A stretch of 64,000 bases of DNA from Rhodococcus jostii NBRC 16295. Lineage in GTDB: Bacteria > Actinomycetota > Actinomycetes > Mycobacteriales > Mycobacteriaceae. Below the pieces are notes generated by a model, which was not told the DNA's origin, made no database searches, and saw only the letters and a program-made list of their open reading frames with translations. The stretch lies in NCBI RefSeq assembly GCF_001894825.1, contig NZ_BCWY01000015.1, positions 62,001 through 126,000 of the forward strand, in the 5' to 3' direction. The stretch's first letter is position 1; each line of letters opens with the position of its first letter. A program made the translations under genes and the position numbers. Shown one piece after another: positions 31,290 through 43,367 of this stretch.

Positions 31290-32129
31290 ATGCTGTCGGG
31301 ACCTGCGGGTAGCGTCCCGGCTGTGGCGGTGAGCGAGGTTGCACGTCTGCCGGGCGCTTGTGTCTGGGCGGTGGATTGCTGCGCCGCGCACCCGGGCTGG
31401 TCGGACGTGGAGGTGCGCGACGATCGCCGGTTCGTGCTCGTCCGGAGCGGCCGCTTCCTGCGGCGGATCGACGGCCGGGAGTCGATGTTCGACCGGACCG
31501 TGGCCTATCTCGGAATGCCGGGCGAAGTGGAGGAGTTCGCGCATCCCTGCGGTGGTGACCGGTGCACGTCGATCAGCGTCCGGTCCGGGCTCTGGCGTGC
31601 GATCGCCGGCGACGACTGGGCGCTCGGTCGATCGGATGTGTACGTCGATGCCCGGGTGGATCTTCTCCATCGCCGCCTGCTCCTGGCCGGCCGGATCGGC
31701 GACGTCGACTACGCCCTCGCCGAGGAGATCGTTCGACTCGTCGCGGTCGCTGCGCACGCTGCATCGCAGGGACGGTCGACTGGACGCCGGCGCGGTGGCC
31801 TGCCGGACGATGCCGTGGCCGCTGCCGCCCGCGCGGCAGTCCTCGACGACGAGCCCGGCTCGGAAGGACTGATACCCCTCGCCGAACGGTTCGGGGTGTC
31901 ACCGTTCGGGCTCAGTCGTGCCTTCAGTGCGGTCATGGGCGTGTCGCTCACCAGATACCGCAACAGGGTTCGGGTGGGACGGGCACTGGAGCGGATCGAG
32001 CACGGCGACCGCGACCTCGCCGGACTCGCCGCAGATCTGGGTTTCTCGGATCAGGCCCACATGACCAGGACGATCCGCGTCCACCTCGGCGAGACCCCCA
32101 CCGCACTTCGAATGCTGTTGTCGGCCTGA
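31290..32129 (+). CDS. AraC-family transcriptional regulator
   Basis: 279 residues with a C-terminal AraC DNA-binding domain of two helix-turn-helices (PLAERFGVSPFGLSRAF and LAGLAADLGFSDQAHMTRTI). The N-terminal 160 residues probably form a cupin-like sensing domain; it carries several cysteines (CVWAVDCCAAHPGW, CGGDRC), unusual for the family. The ATG at 31290 has GGAGG six bases upstream. Divergent SRPBCC gene is the likely target. Confidence 0.85.
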   Translation: MLSGPAGSVPAVAVSEVARLPGACVWAVDCCAAHPGWSDVEVRDDRRFVLVRSGRFLRRIDGRESMFDRTVAYLGMPGEVEEFAHPCGGDRCTSISVRSGLWRAIAGDDWALGRSDVYVDARVDLLHRRLLLAGRIGDVDYALAEEIVRLVAVAAHAASQGRSTGRRRGGLPDDAVAAAARAAVLDDEPGSEGLIPLAERFGVSPFGLSRAFSAVMGVSLTRYRNRVRVGRALERIEHGDRDLAGLAADLGFSDQAHMTRTIRVHLGETPTALRMLLSA

Positions 32130-32159
32130 ACTGCTCTCGACTTCTGTCGGTGGTCGATG

Positions 32160-32173
32160 CGAACATATGTTCG
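32160..32173. promoter_or_regulatory. LexA/SOS box overlapping the dinB start codon
   Basis: CGAACATATGTTCG is a perfect 14-bp palindrome and fits the Gram-positive/mycobacterial SOS box (CGAAC-N4-GTTCG). The ATG of dinB (32167-32169) lies inside it. The overlap implies transcription starting at or just before the start codon, or a start at the GTG 32173. Confidence 0.8.
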
Positions 32174-33393
32174 TGTCCGATTCGTCGCGCCCGCGCATCT
32201 CGAGTGGCGCCGAGGCGACCATCCTGCACGCCGACCTCGATGCCTTCTACGCGTCGGTGGAGCAGCGGGACGATCCGAGCCTGCGCGGAGTCCCGGTGAT
32301 CGTCGGCGGCGGTGTCGTCCTGGCCGCGAGCTACGAGGCCAAGGCCTACGGGGTGCGCACGGCCAGCAGTGGTGCGCAGGCGTTGCGTCTGTGCCCGCAC
32401 GCGGTCGTGGTGCGTCCGCGGATGTCGGCGTACGCGGCCGCGAGCAAGGCGGTGTTCGAGGTCTTCGGGCAGACGACACCCCTGGTCGAGGGACTGTCCA
32501 TCGACGAGGCGTTCCTCGACGTCGCCGGTCTGCGCAAGATCGCCGGCGCACCCGTCGACATCGCGGCGCGCCTGCGCCGCGAGGTGCGGGAGCAGGTCGG
32601 CCTGCCGATCACCGTCGGCGTCGCGAGAACCAAGTTCCTCGCCAAGGTGGCCAGCGCCGTGGGCAAACCCGACGGACTGCTGCATGTGCCGCCGGACCGC
32701 GAGATCGAGTTCCTGCACCCGCTGCCGGTCGAACGGCTGTGGGGAGTCGGGGCGGTGACGTCGGTCAAGCTGCGCGACGCCGGGATCGGCACGGTCGGCC
32801 AGCTCGCCCACTATCCGGAAGAGCTGCTCGTCTCGATCGTGGGGCCCGCCGCGGGTCACCATCTCCATGCGCTCGCCTGGGCGCGCGACCCGCGGCCGGT
32901 GCAGGTGGGACGCAGACGAAGATCCGTCGGCGCGCAGCACGCCCTGGGGCGCAGGCCGAAGTCGCGGGAGGATGTGGACGCCGCCCTCGTGACGTTGGTC
33001 GACCGGGTGGCAGGCCGGCTGCGCCGCGGCAAGCGGGTGGGGCGCACCGTGGTGCTCAGGCTTCGTTTCGACGACTTCACGCGGGTCACGCGATCGCACA
33101 CGCTCGCGCAGCCGTCGGCGCAGACGCAGACGATCCTCACCACGGCCCGCGGCTTGCTGAACGGCGCGATGCCGATGATCGAACGCAAGGGAGTCACCCT
33201 CGTGGGTGTCGCGGTGGCCAACCTCGAGGACGACTGTCCGCAGCAGCTGGCGTTGCCGTTCGATCCGTACACGAGCAGCACGCTCGACACCACGCTCGAC
33301 AGCGTCCGTGATCGTTTCGGCTCCTCGGCCGTCACCCGGGCGGTGCTGCTGGGCCGGGACCAGGGCGTGACCGTGCCGATCCTGCCGGACTAG
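32167..33393 (+). CDS. dinB: DNA polymerase IV (Y-family)
   Basis: 408 residues with the Y-family palm motifs HADLDAFYASVEQ near 21 and SIDEAFLD near 110 that hold the catalytic acids, thumb helix-hairpin-helix near 190, little-finger domain (about 245-360), and a canonical beta-clamp-binding motif QLALPF near 360. It performs error-prone translesion synthesis. The start codon lies in a LexA box. The gene ends in a hairpin whose loop contains the stop codon. It is absent from this place in M. tuberculosis. Confidence 0.92.
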   Translation: MFVSDSSRPRISSGAEATILHADLDAFYASVEQRDDPSLRGVPVIVGGGVVLAASYEAKAYGVRTASSGAQALRLCPHAVVVRPRMSAYAAASKAVFEVFGQTTPLVEGLSIDEAFLDVAGLRKIAGAPVDIAARLRREVREQVGLPITVGVARTKFLAKVASAVGKPDGLLHVPPDREIEFLHPLPVERLWGVGAVTSVKLRDAGIGTVGQLAHYPEELLVSIVGPAAGHHLHALAWARDPRPVQVGRRRRSVGAQHALGRRPKSREDVDAALVTLVDRVAGRLRRGKRVGRTVVLRLRFDDFTRVTRSHTLAQPSAQTQTILTTARGLLNGAMPMIERKGVTLVGVAVANLEDDCPQQLALPFDPYTSSTLDTTLDSVRDRFGSSAVTRAVLLGRDQGVTVPILPD

Positions 33394-33404
33394 CCGGCAG
33401 GATC
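33378..33404. terminator. Bidirectional terminator with the dinB stop in its loop
   Basis: An 11-bp perfect stem (33378-33388 and 33394-33404); the five-base loop actag carries the TAG. It lies between convergent dinB and pepN. Confidence 0.7.
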
Positions 33405-33413
33405 GGCCACCGA

Positions 33414-36065
<2,652 letters not shown>

Positions 36066-36089
36066 CCCATCACGAGTGGGACCGGGGTG

Positions 36090-37325
36090 TTAACCGGACA
36101 GGTCGGTCAACGGCACCCCGGGGTCGGCCAGCCGGTCGGGATCGACAGGGGCGGACGAGGACACCAATTGCTTGATCTGATCGGTGGCGTCCCAGATGTT
36201 GACGTTCATCCCCGCGAGGACGTTGTTGTCCGCGTCGAGCCAGAACGCGAGGAACTCGCGTCCGGGAAGGTTGCCGCGCACCACGACCCGCTCGTAGCCG
36301 TCGGACGGGGCGTACCCCGTGTACTCCATGCCCAGATCGAACTGGTCGGTGAAGAAGTACGGCAGCCGCGCGTACTCGGCGTCGTGCCCGAGCATGGTGG
36401 CGGCGGCGACCGCCGGTTGGTTGAGTGCGTTCGCCCAGTGCTCGACCCGGATCCTGGTCCCGAGTTGCGGATGCAGTTGTGCGGCGATGTCGCCGACCGC
36501 GACGACGTCGGGGTCGCTGGTCTGCAATCCGGCGTCGACGAGAACCCCGCCGTCGACGTCGAGCCCGGCCCGTTCCGCGATCTCGATGTTGGGCGCCGCG
36601 CCGACGGCGACGAGGACCGCGTCGGCGGGCAGGACCGTCCCGTCGCCGAGTCGCACGCCGGTGGCCTTGCCGTCTTCGACGACGATCTCCTCGACCGTGG
36701 CGCCGAGATGTAGCTGAACGCCGTGTTCGCGGTGCAGTTCCGCGAAGACCGTGCCCATCTCGCGCCCGAGCGAACCGAGGAGCGGAAGCTCGGCGGCCTC
36801 CACCACCGTCACATCGGCGCCCTTCTCCCGGGCGGAGGCCCCCACCTCGAGACCGATCCAGCCTGCGCCGATCACCACGAGGCGCTTACCGCCCGCGACC
36901 GCGTCGATCAGCCGGTCCGATTCGTCGACGGTGCGGAGGTAGTGGACGCCCGCGGCGTCGGAACCGGGGATGGGTGGGCGGCGTGAGCGGGAACCGGTGG
37001 CGAGCGCGAGCTTGTCGTACCCCAGCGTGGAACCGTCCGGCAGCGTCACGGTGTGGGCGGCGAGGTCGAGGGCGGTGGCGGTGGTGCCGAGCCGCAGGTC
37101 CACGTGATGGTCGCGGTACCAGTCGCCGTGATGAACGGTGAAGTCGCCGAGAGTCTTCTTGCCCGCGAAGTGTTCCTTCGAGAGCGGAGGTCGCTCGTAG
37201 GGAAGATGCTCCTCCTCCGACAGAAGGATGATCGATCCGTCGAAATCCTTGTCACGCAATGCTTCTGCTGTCTTGGCTCCGGCGAGGCCGCCGCCGACGA
37301 CGACGAACGTGCGGGTGGAGGACAT
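36090..37325 (-). CDS. FAD-dependent ferredoxin/rubredoxin reductase
   Basis: 411 residues with FAD motif [16 protein letters not shown] at the N-terminus, [10 protein letters not shown] near 40, a second Rossmann motif [13 protein letters not shown] near 150, and an FAD-contact VGDIAAQ near 275. The layout is that of the putidaredoxin/rhodocoxin reductase group, which passes electrons from NADH to a ferredoxin for P450 or dioxygenase systems. No ferredoxin or P450 gene is nearby, so it may serve distant partners. The ATG at 37325 has GGGAG eight bases upstream. Confidence 0.85.
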   Translation of the reverse strand: MSSTRTFVVVGGGLAGAKTAEALRDKDFDGSIILLSEEEHLPYERPPLSKEHFAGKKTLGDFTVHHGDWYRDHHVDLRLGTTATALDLAAHTVTLPDGSTLGYDKLALATGSRSRRPPIPGSDAAGVHYLRTVDESDRLIDAVAGGKRLVVIGAGWIGLEVGASAREKGADVTVVEAAELPLLGSLGREMGTVFAELHREHGVQLHLGATVEEIVVEDGKATGVRLGDGTVLPADAVLVAVGAAPNIEIAERAGLDVDGGVLVDAGLQTSDPDVVAVGDIAAQLHPQLGTRIRVEHWANALNQPAVAAATMLGHDAEYARLPYFFTDQFDLGMEYTGYAPSDGYERVVVRGNLPGREFLAFWLDADNNVLAGMNVNIWDATDQIKQLVSSSAPVDPDRLADPGVPLTDLSG

Positions 37326-37383
37326 GTGAGGATGCTCCCTTCCGGTCGACCACTCCGACCCTACTGCCGTGGCCGGGGTCTCC

Positions 37384-37410
37384 GGGAAGGATTCCCGGCA
37401 GGGAGGTGTT
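37384..37410 (+). promoter_or_regulatory. Possible SigH-type promoter ahead of the mycothiol reductase gene
   Basis: GGGAA at 37384-37388 and GTT at 37408-37410 are 19 bases apart, resembling the actinobacterial SigH/SigR pattern (GGAA-N18-20-GTT). Rv2466c is known to be SigH-regulated in M. tuberculosis, which is why I looked. The match is short and the evidence weak. Confidence 0.3.
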
Positions 37411-37453
37411 GACTGAACGGGATCGTGTACATCACTCGACAAGGAGCGAAGAA

Positions 37454-38083
37454 GTGACTGCTGGGACGAAGCCTGGGACTGCCAAGGACACCGCTGACTT
37501 CTGGTTCGACCCGTTGTGCCCGTGGTGCTGGATCACCTCGCGATGGATTCTCGAGGCCACGCAGGTGCGGGACCTGGAGGCGAACTTCCACGTGATGAGC
37601 CTGGCCGTCCTCAACGAGGGCCGGGATCTGCCGGAGGAGTATCGCGAACTCATGTCCAAGGCGTGGGGTCCGGTGCGGGTGCTGATCGCGGCCGCGCAGA
37701 AGCACGGCGACGAGATCCTGCTGCCGCTGTACACGGCGATGGGCACGCGCATCCACAACGAGGGCAACAAGGACCTGGGCGACGTGATCGTCAAGTCGCT
37801 CGCGGAGGTCGGACTGCCGGCCGAACTGGCCGAGGCCGCTGAATCCGACGAGTACGACGCCGCTCTGCGCGAGAGTCATGCCGCAGGCATGGATGCCGTC
37901 GGACCGGATGTCGGAACCCCGACGATCCACGTCAACGGTGTCGCGTTCTTCGGCCCCGTCCTGTCGCGGATTCCGCGGGGCGAGGACGCCGGGAAGGTGT
38001 GGGACGGTGCCGTCGCGCTGGCCGGTTACCCGCACTTCTTCGAGCTCAAGCGCACTCGGACCGAGGATCCCCAGTTCGACTGA
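37454..38083 (+). CDS. DsbA-like mycothiol-dependent reductase (Rv2466c-like)
   Basis: 209 residues with a thioredoxin fold interrupted by a helical insertion and an active site DPLCPWCW at Cys22/Cys25, equal to Cys19/Cys22 of Rv2466c after a three-residue offset. Rv2466c is an oxidative-stress enzyme that uses mycothiol and activates certain nitro-prodrugs. The cis-proline loop GTPTIHVNG lies near 160. The GTG at 37454 has AAGGAG seven bases upstream. It is convergent with the M48 gene, 12 bases apart. Confidence 0.88.
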   Translation: MTAGTKPGTAKDTADFWFDPLCPWCWITSRWILEATQVRDLEANFHVMSLAVLNEGRDLPEEYRELMSKAWGPVRVLIAAAQKHGDEILLPLYTAMGTRIHNEGNKDLGDVIVKSLAEVGLPAELAEAAESDEYDAALRESHAAGMDAVGPDVGTPTIHVNGVAFFGPVLSRIPRGEDAGKVWDGAVALAGYPHFFELKRTRTEDPQFD

Positions 38084-38095
38084 GACCGGGACTGG

Positions 38096-39070
38096 TCACC
38101 GGGCGACGGGCCCGGCCGGGTCGGCCGCGTACTGCAGTTGCTGCGGATCGCGGTAGATCTGGCCGGGCTTCACGAACAGGTGACCGTGCCGGGTTCGGTT
38201 GCGCAGGGCCGCGGCGCGCCACGTGAGCACCGGATGTCCCGACAGCAGGTTCACGAACCACGGGAAGAAACCCCGTTCGGTGGTGGCCCGGTCGGCGAGT
38301 TCGTCGAATCCGACGATGCTCACGAGATACTTGCCGGCGCCCAGGACACCCATCGCGCCGCGCGCGCCCTGCGGCCGGACGCCGTAGCCGTGGTTGTCGG
38401 CGGTGTATTCCATCGACCGGAACAGCGCCGACCCGACGACCGGAATGTAGTTGGCGGCGAACTGCCCCAGTTGCCGCCAGTAGGAGGCGTGACCGGCCGC
38501 GATGTGACCGACCTCGTGGCCGATGATGAAGGCGAGAGCGTCGGGCTCGCGGGCCTGGCCGCCGATCTCGAACAGGTCGCTGTACACGACGACGAAGCGG
38601 CGAAATCCGTGTCCGGACGCGAATGCGTTGATCCGCCCGTTCCCGAGCACGACGTAGGCGTCGGGCGGTTCGGTCATGCCGAACCGTGCGGCCGCCTCGG
38701 CCACCAGCCGATACCCGTCGGGGAACTGGGTAGGCGTCATCTTGATCCCGTTCACCTGCTGCGAGCCGTAGAGCTGACCGCGACCGATCGCGATCAGGAT
38801 CGGCGCGACCAGCACGATGAGCACCCACGTGGACAGGACGCCGAGGAGTAGCGCCGCGATCGCCGCCACGTAGGCGACGACGGTGAGAACGATCGCGACC
38901 ACGAGCAGCGGGATCTCCCACGAGTGCCGGGCGGGCCGATCGTGCGGCATGAGGCCCGGCAACGGGACCGGAGGATTCCACCCCGTTCCGCCGCCCCATT
39001 GCTGTTGCGCGGGAGTCGGCCGATGTCCCGGATACGCCTGTCCCCAGTTCTGTCCGTTGTCGGGATACAT
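38096..39070 (-). CDS. M48-family membrane metalloprotease (HtpX-like)
   Basis: 324 residues: a Pro/Gln/Gly-rich cytoplasmic head (about 1-45), two membrane helices (about 50-100), then the M48 domain with zinc motif HEVGHIAAGH near 185 and a third ligand Glu in SMEYTADNHG near 220. Relatives degrade damaged membrane proteins. The start MYPDNG at 39070 is chosen because the upstream extension overlaps the rpiB leader. Not in the M. tuberculosis block. Confidence 0.85.
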   Translation of the reverse strand: MYPDNGQNWGQAYPGHRPTPAQQQWGGGTGWNPPVPLPGLMPHDRPARHSWEIPLLVVAIVLTVVAYVAAIAALLLGVLSTWVLIVLVAPILIAIGRGQLYGSQQVNGIKMTPTQFPDGYRLVAEAAARFGMTEPPDAYVVLGNGRINAFASGHGFRRFVVVYSDLFEIGGQAREPDALAFIIGHEVGHIAAGHASYWRQLGQFAANYIPVVGSALFRSMEYTADNHGYGVRPQGARGAMGVLGAGKYLVSIVGFDELADRATTERGFFPWFVNLLSGHPVLTWRAAALRNRTRHGHLFVKPGQIYRDPQQLQYAADPAGPVAR

Positions 39071-39137
39071 GCCGATCACGATAAGCGTCGCGGGCCCCTG
39101 ACACGATTCGCGACGACGCCTGACAGAATCACCAGTC

Positions 39138-39611
39138 ATGCGCGTATACCTGGGTGCCGACCATGCCGGATTCGAACGTAAGAACGAGATCATCGAACAC
39201 CTGAAGGCCGCGGGCCACGAGACCGTCGACTGCGGCGCTCACGTCTACGACGCCCTCGACGACTACCCCGCCTTCTGCATCGAGACGGCGCGACGCGTCG
39301 TCGCGGACGAGGGCAGCCTCGGCATCGTCCTGGGTGGCAGCGGCAACGGCGAGCAGATCGCAGCGAACAAGGTGAAGGGTGCGCGATGTGCGCTGGCGTG
39401 GAGCGTCGAGACCGCGCAGCTCGCCCGCCAGCACAACAACGCACAGCTGATCGGGCTCGGCGGACGCATGCACTCCCTCGAGGAGTCCCTCGCCATCGTC
39501 GACGCCTTCCTCGCCGCCGAGTGGTCGAACGAGGAGCGCCACCAGCGCCGCATCGACATCCTGTCCGAGTTCGAGAAGACCGGCGTCGCCCCGGCACTGC
39601 CCGAGGCCTGA
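39138..39611 (+). CDS. rpiB: Ribose-5-phosphate isomerase B
   Basis: 157 residues of RpiB/LacA type: GADHAGFERKNEI at the start, GAHVYDALDDYPAFC near 34, and the phosphate-binding GGSGNGEQIAANK near 68. It interconverts ribose-5- and ribulose-5-phosphate in the pentose phosphate pathway. The actinobacterial form uses a Glu base instead of Cys, and an acidic residue (GNGEQ) is present here. The nei gene starts six bases on. Confidence 0.95.
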   Translation: MRVYLGADHAGFERKNEIIEHLKAAGHETVDCGAHVYDALDDYPAFCIETARRVVADEGSLGIVLGGSGNGEQIAANKVKGARCALAWSVETAQLARQHNNAQLIGLGGRMHSLEESLAIVDAFLAAEWSNEERHQRRIDILSEFEKTGVAPALPEA

Positions 39612-39617
39612 TCGTCC

Positions 39618-40415
39618 TTGCCCGAAGGTCACACCCTGCACCGGCTGGCCCGGCTACACCAACGCCGGTTCGCCGGTTCGCCGGTGCGGGTGCTGAGCCC
39701 GCAGGGCAGATTCTCCGAGGACGCGGCCCTCGTCGACGGCCGCATCCTTGTCAGGTCCGAGGCCTGGGGTAAGCACCTGTGGCACCACTACGAGTCGGGG
39801 CTCGTGGTGCACGTCCATCTCGGACTGTACGGAGCGTTCACGGAATCGGAGGTTCCGATGGAACCCCCGGTCGGGCAGGTCCGGATGCGGATGGTCGGCG
39901 CCGAATTCGGCACCGACCTCCGCGGTCCGACGGCCTGCGAGGTTCTTCATCCGCCGCAGGTCGCGGCCATCGAGGCGCGCCTCGGACCGGACCCGTTGCG
40001 GAAGGATGCCGACCCCGACAAGGCGTGGAAACGCATCTCGGCGTCGAAGACCCCGATCGGGGCACTGCTGATGGATCAGGCCGTCATTGCGGGCATCGGC
40101 AACGTGTACCGGGCGGAGGTCCTGTTCCGGCACGGGATCCACCCCGAGCGGCCCGGCCGGGCGGTGTCGCGAGACGAGTGGGACGCGATGTGGGCCGACC
40201 TCGTCGCGCTGATGAAGGTCGGGGTGCGGCGCGGAAAGATGCACGTCGTCCGACCCGAGGACGATCACGGCGATCCGTCGTACGCCAAGGACCGTCCCCG
40301 GACCTACGTCTACCGGCGGGCCGGATCACCGTGCCGGGTCTGCGGCACCCCGATCGCTCATTCGGTCATGAAGGGCCGCAACCTCTTCTGGTGCCCGAGC
40401 TGCCAGCCCTCCTGA
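39618..40415 (+). CDS. nei: Formamidopyrimidine/endonuclease VIII-type DNA glycosylase
   Basis: 265 residues beginning Met-Pro-Glu (catalytic Pro2/Glu3), with the helix-two-turn-helix near 150 (DQAVIAGIGNVYRAEVLFRHG split across it) and a C-terminal zinc finger CRVCGTPI...CPSC. It excises oxidised pyrimidines from DNA and nicks the strand. The start is TTG, six bases after rpiB; the order rpiB-nei matches Rv2465c-Rv2464c. It is convergent with the gene at 40424. Confidence 0.92.
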   Translation: MPEGHTLHRLARLHQRRFAGSPVRVLSPQGRFSEDAALVDGRILVRSEAWGKHLWHHYESGLVVHVHLGLYGAFTESEVPMEPPVGQVRMRMVGAEFGTDLRGPTACEVLHPPQVAAIEARLGPDPLRKDADPDKAWKRISASKTPIGALLMDQAVIAGIGNVYRAEVLFRHGIHPERPGRAVSRDEWDAMWADLVALMKVGVRRGKMHVVRPEDDHGDPSYAKDRPRTYVYRRAGSPCRVCGTPIAHSVMKGRNLFWCPSCQPS

Positions 40416-40423
40416 CCACCGGT

Positions 40424-41248
40424 CTAGAAGTCGAAGCCGCCGCCGAAGTCGAATCCGCCGCCGTCACCGCCGCCGAAGTCGAAGCCGCCACCGTCACCGC
40501 CGGCGTCCCCGCCCATGTCGCTGCCGGCATCCCCACCGGAGTCGCCGCCGTCTCCGCCGTCGCCGCCGGTGTCTCCACCCGCATCGCCGGTGTCCTGTGA
40601 CGCGTCGCCCGCTCCGCTCTCGAATGCCTGCGCGTCGTACCCCACTCCGGCCATCCCGGAGAACATCGCCGAGAACAGGAACATCGAGCCCAGGCCCCAC
40701 GCGCCGGCCACGAGAGCGGGCTTCCACCACGGTTCCGAGTACCAGCCGGCCGGAACCGGACGTCCCGCGACGCGGCCGCCCGGGTAGTAGTTCGGCGTCT
40801 TCGACGACGGGCTCGGCGACGCCGCGACCTGCCGCCCCTCGAATTCGACCTCACGGTCCTCGGTGACCGCGCCCGCGGACTTCTGGCCGTCGATCGACGG
40901 AATCTCCGGGCCGGGGTCCATGCCCATCGCCGTCCGGGCGGCGCGGATGTAATAGAGACCCTCCAGTGCCGTCTGCTTGGCGAGGCGCGCCTGGACGGGG
41001 GTGGTCGCCTGATCGATCTGGGAGCCTGCCGCGGTGTAGCGCTCGGATGCATCGGCGAGTGCCTGTTGAGAGGCGGTGTCGGACCCGGTGAGGCTGTACA
41101 CCTGCCCGCCGAGTCGTTCGATGGCCTGCCGCGCGTCCGCCTTCGCGTCCTCGAGCTGATTCGCGGTCTGTCCGGCGCGGTTGCTGCGGCTCTTCACCAC
41201 CAGGAAGGCGACCGCCGCCACGATCACGAGAATGAGTAGCAGTTCCAC
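40424..41248 (-). CDS. Membrane-anchored protein with a Gly/Asp-rich tail, unknown function
   Basis: 274 residues: an N-terminal membrane helix (about 2-18), a helical, probably coiled-coil cytoplasmic or peripheral region (about 30-115), a second membrane segment near 180-205 and a tail from about 215 made almost only of Gly and Asp, ending with repeats of GGGFDFGG. Similar low-complexity tails end several bacterial phospholipid or YgcG/TPM-like membrane proteins. The GTG at 41248 has GGAGG. No function is assigned. Confidence 0.7.
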   Translation of the reverse strand: MELLLILVIVAAVAFLVVKSRSNRAGQTANQLEDAKADARQAIERLGGQVYSLTGSDTASQQALADASERYTAAGSQIDQATTPVQARLAKQTALEGLYYIRAARTAMGMDPGPEIPSIDGQKSAGAVTEDREVEFEGRQVAASPSPSSKTPNYYPGGRVAGRPVPAGWYSEPWWKPALVAGAWGLGSMFLFSAMFSGMAGVGYDAQAFESGAGDASQDTGDAGGDTGGDGGDGGDSGGDAGSDMGGDAGGDGGGFDFGGGDGGGFDFGGGFDF

Positions 41249-41438
41249 GGTGGCCTCCAGTGACTGTGACAGCCACGAGTAGGGGACAAATCGGACATCT
41301 CCCAGAGTACTGATCGAAATCGGGGTTACGCGCTCGGCGAACGGGGGAGTGGCGCATCGGGAGCGGCGCGGAGAAGTCTCCCACGACTGTGATGCATGTC
41401 ATAGTGCATGGGGTGTTCGTGGCCGTCCGGGCGCAACG

Positions 41439-41471
41439 AAAAAGGAGCGTTCCCTGGGGTGGGAACGCTCC
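41439..41471 (-). terminator. Rho-independent terminator of tRNA-Gly
   Basis: On the minus strand an 11-bp perfect stem (41461-41471 with 41444-41454) and six-base loop followed by TTTTT (41443-41439). It begins five bases past the encoded CCA. Confidence 0.9.
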
Positions 41472-41475
41472 TGTG

Positions 41476-41549
41476 TGGAGGGGATGACGGGAATCGAACC
41501 CGCGTAATCAGTTTGGAAGACTGAGGCTCTACCATTGAGCTACATCCCC
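41476..41549 (-). tRNA. tRNA-Gly (anticodon TCC)
   Basis: Cloverleaf with acceptor GGGGATG/CATCCCC, D-arm GCTC/GAGC, anticodon loop CTTCCAA (TCC), T-loop GTTCGATTC. Discriminator T; CCA is encoded (41478-41476). It reads GGA codons. Confidence 0.95.
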
Positions 41550-41688
41550 GTGCATACGACTACCTGGGATCGCCATGCATGTCGTCTGCGATGTCAGACT
41601 GTACCCAACCTCGCTTTGGATTTCATAATCGGGGGGCCGTAGGATTCTTCCTCGGGTCCTCGCGAGGTTGGCGAGAGCCGGCTTCGAC

Positions 41689-41768
<80 letters not shown>

Positions 41769-41827
41769 CCACAGGGCAGGTAACTGCCGCACAGTAAAAG
41801 AGCACGACCACACGAAGGAGCCAGTCC

Positions 41828-43222
41828 GTGAAGAGCACCGTCGAGCAGCTCAGCCCGACGCGAGTCCGTATCAACGTTGAGGTGCCCTTCGAGGAGCTCA
41901 AGCCTGATTTCGACAAGGCCTACAAGGCCCTCGCGCAACAGATCCGTCTCCCCGGCTTCCGTCCGGGCAAGGCACCGGCCAAGTTGCTCGAAGCTCGTGT
42001 CGGTCGTGGCGCCGTCCTGGAGCAGGTCGTCAACGACGCACTCCCGTCCCGCTACTCCGAGGCCGTCACCAGCGCCGCGGTGAAGGCGATCGGCCAGCCG
42101 GAGATCGAGATCACGAAGATCGAGGACGGCGAGCTCCTCGAGTTCACCGCCGAGGTCGACGTCCGTCCCGAGATCACGCTGCCCGAGTACAGCGAGCTCA
42201 GCGTCACCGTCGATCCGATCGAGATCACCGACGAGGCCGTCGAGGAGCAGCTCCTGTCGCTGCGTCAGCGGTTCGGCACCCTCACTGGTGTCGAGCGCGC
42301 GGTCGAGGACGGGGACTTCATCTCCATCGACCTGTCCGCCTCCGTCGACGGTGAGGCAGTTCCCGAGGCCACCGCCAGCGGTCTGTCGCACGAGGTCGGT
42401 TCTGGCCAGCTCATCGAGGGCCTCGACGAGGCCGTCGTCGGCGTCAAGGCCGGCGAGTCCAAGGAGTTCACCTCGACGCTCGTCGCCGGTGACCACGCGG
42501 GCAAGGAAGCTGTCGTCACCGTCACCGTCGGCACCGTCAAGGAGCGCGAGCTGCCTGCAGAGGACGACGAGTTCGCCCAGTTGGCCAGCGAGTTCGACAC
42601 CCTGGACGAGCTGAAGGCCGACCTGCGTGAGCGCGTCGGACGCGTTCGCAAGGTCGAGCAGGCCGGTCAGATCCGCGACAAGGTCCTCGAGACTCTGCTC
42701 GAGACCGTCGAGGTCCCGCTGCCCGAGGCCGTCGTCAAGGCCGAGGTCGACGCTGCGCTGCACGACGCCGTGCACGGTCTCGATCACGACGAGGAAGCGC
42801 TGAACAAGCTCCTCGAAGAGCAGGGCACGAGCCGCGAAGAGTTCGACAAGGACGCCAAGGAGAGCGCCGAGCGCTCGGTGAAGACCCAGCTGCTGCTGGA
42901 CGCCATCGCCGACGCCTCCGACGTCACCGTCGGCCAGGACGAGCTCACCGAGCGGATCCTGTTCCAGGCGCAGCGCTACGGCATGGCGCCCGAGCAGTTC
43001 ATCCAGCAGATCCAGCAGGCCGGTCAGCTCGGCGCCGTCTTCGCGGACGTCCGTCGCGGCAAGGCTCTGGCCGGCGTCGTCGAGCAGGCCACCGTCACCG
43101 ACACGGCGGGTGTCGCCGTCGACACCGCCGAGTTGTTCGGCAACGGTGAGGCCGAGACCGAGGAGGCTGCGTCGACCGACGAGGCCGCAACGGATTCCGC
43201 CGAGGGCGAAGACCAGAAGTAA
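41828..43222 (+). CDS. tig: Trigger factor (ribosome-bound chaperone)
   Basis: 464 residues. N-terminal ribosome-binding domain with the signature [15 protein letters not shown] near 45, a central FKBP-type prolyl isomerase domain (about 155-245), and a helical C-terminal chaperone domain. The last 30 residues are an acidic Glu/Ala/Thr tail ([19 protein letters not shown]). The GTG start has AAGGAG eight bases upstream. It precedes clpP1P2 and clpX, as in most bacteria, linking folding and proteolysis of new chains. Confidence 0.95.
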   Translation: MKSTVEQLSPTRVRINVEVPFEELKPDFDKAYKALAQQIRLPGFRPGKAPAKLLEARVGRGAVLEQVVNDALPSRYSEAVTSAAVKAIGQPEIEITKIEDGELLEFTAEVDVRPEITLPEYSELSVTVDPIEITDEAVEEQLLSLRQRFGTLTGVERAVEDGDFISIDLSASVDGEAVPEATASGLSHEVGSGQLIEGLDEAVVGVKAGESKEFTSTLVAGDHAGKEAVVTVTVGTVKERELPAEDDEFAQLASEFDTLDELKADLRERVGRVRKVEQAGQIRDKVLETLLETVEVPLPEAVVKAEVDAALHDAVHGLDHDEEALNKLLEEQGTSREEFDKDAKESAERSVKTQLLLDAIADASDVTVGQDELTERILFQAQRYGMAPEQFIQQIQQAGQLGAVFADVRRGKALAGVVEQATVTDTAGVAVDTAELFGNGEAETEEAASTDEAATDSAEGEDQK

Positions 43223-43269
43223 GGCTGGTCGCGGGGTGTTTTCCTCGCGTTCGGCTGTGAGATGTTTTC

Positions 43270-43280
43270 CGCTTTGAGCG
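43270..43280. promoter_or_regulatory. Candidate ClgR box upstream of clpP1P2
   Basis: CGCTTTGAGCG, followed by AAG, resembles the corynebacterial ClgR motif (CGC-N5-GCG core with WWS to its right) except for one internal base and one flanking base. ClgR activates clpP1P2 in corynebacteria and mycobacteria. It is 88 bases before the clpP1 start. Confidence 0.45.
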
Positions 43281-43285
43281 AAGTA

Positions 43286-43317
43286 GGGCGGCACCGGGAC
43301 TCCGGTGCCGCCCTCCT
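43286..43317 (+). terminator. Hairpin between tig and clpP1
   Basis: A 12-bp perfect stem (43286-43297 and 43302-43313) with a four-base loop, followed by tcctt. It would end tig transcription; if transcription begins at the ClgR-box promoter upstream it would also lie in the clpP1 leader. Confidence 0.7.
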
Positions 43318-43367
43318 TCGTTAGTGTCTGTGTCAGCAATCAACGATTTACGGAGAAGGCAGGTACC

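Noticed and set aside
37384-37410. Firm SigH promoter
   Set aside because: Kept only as a low-confidence feature, since GGGAA and GTT are short and the match was sought because of the known Rv2466c regulation.
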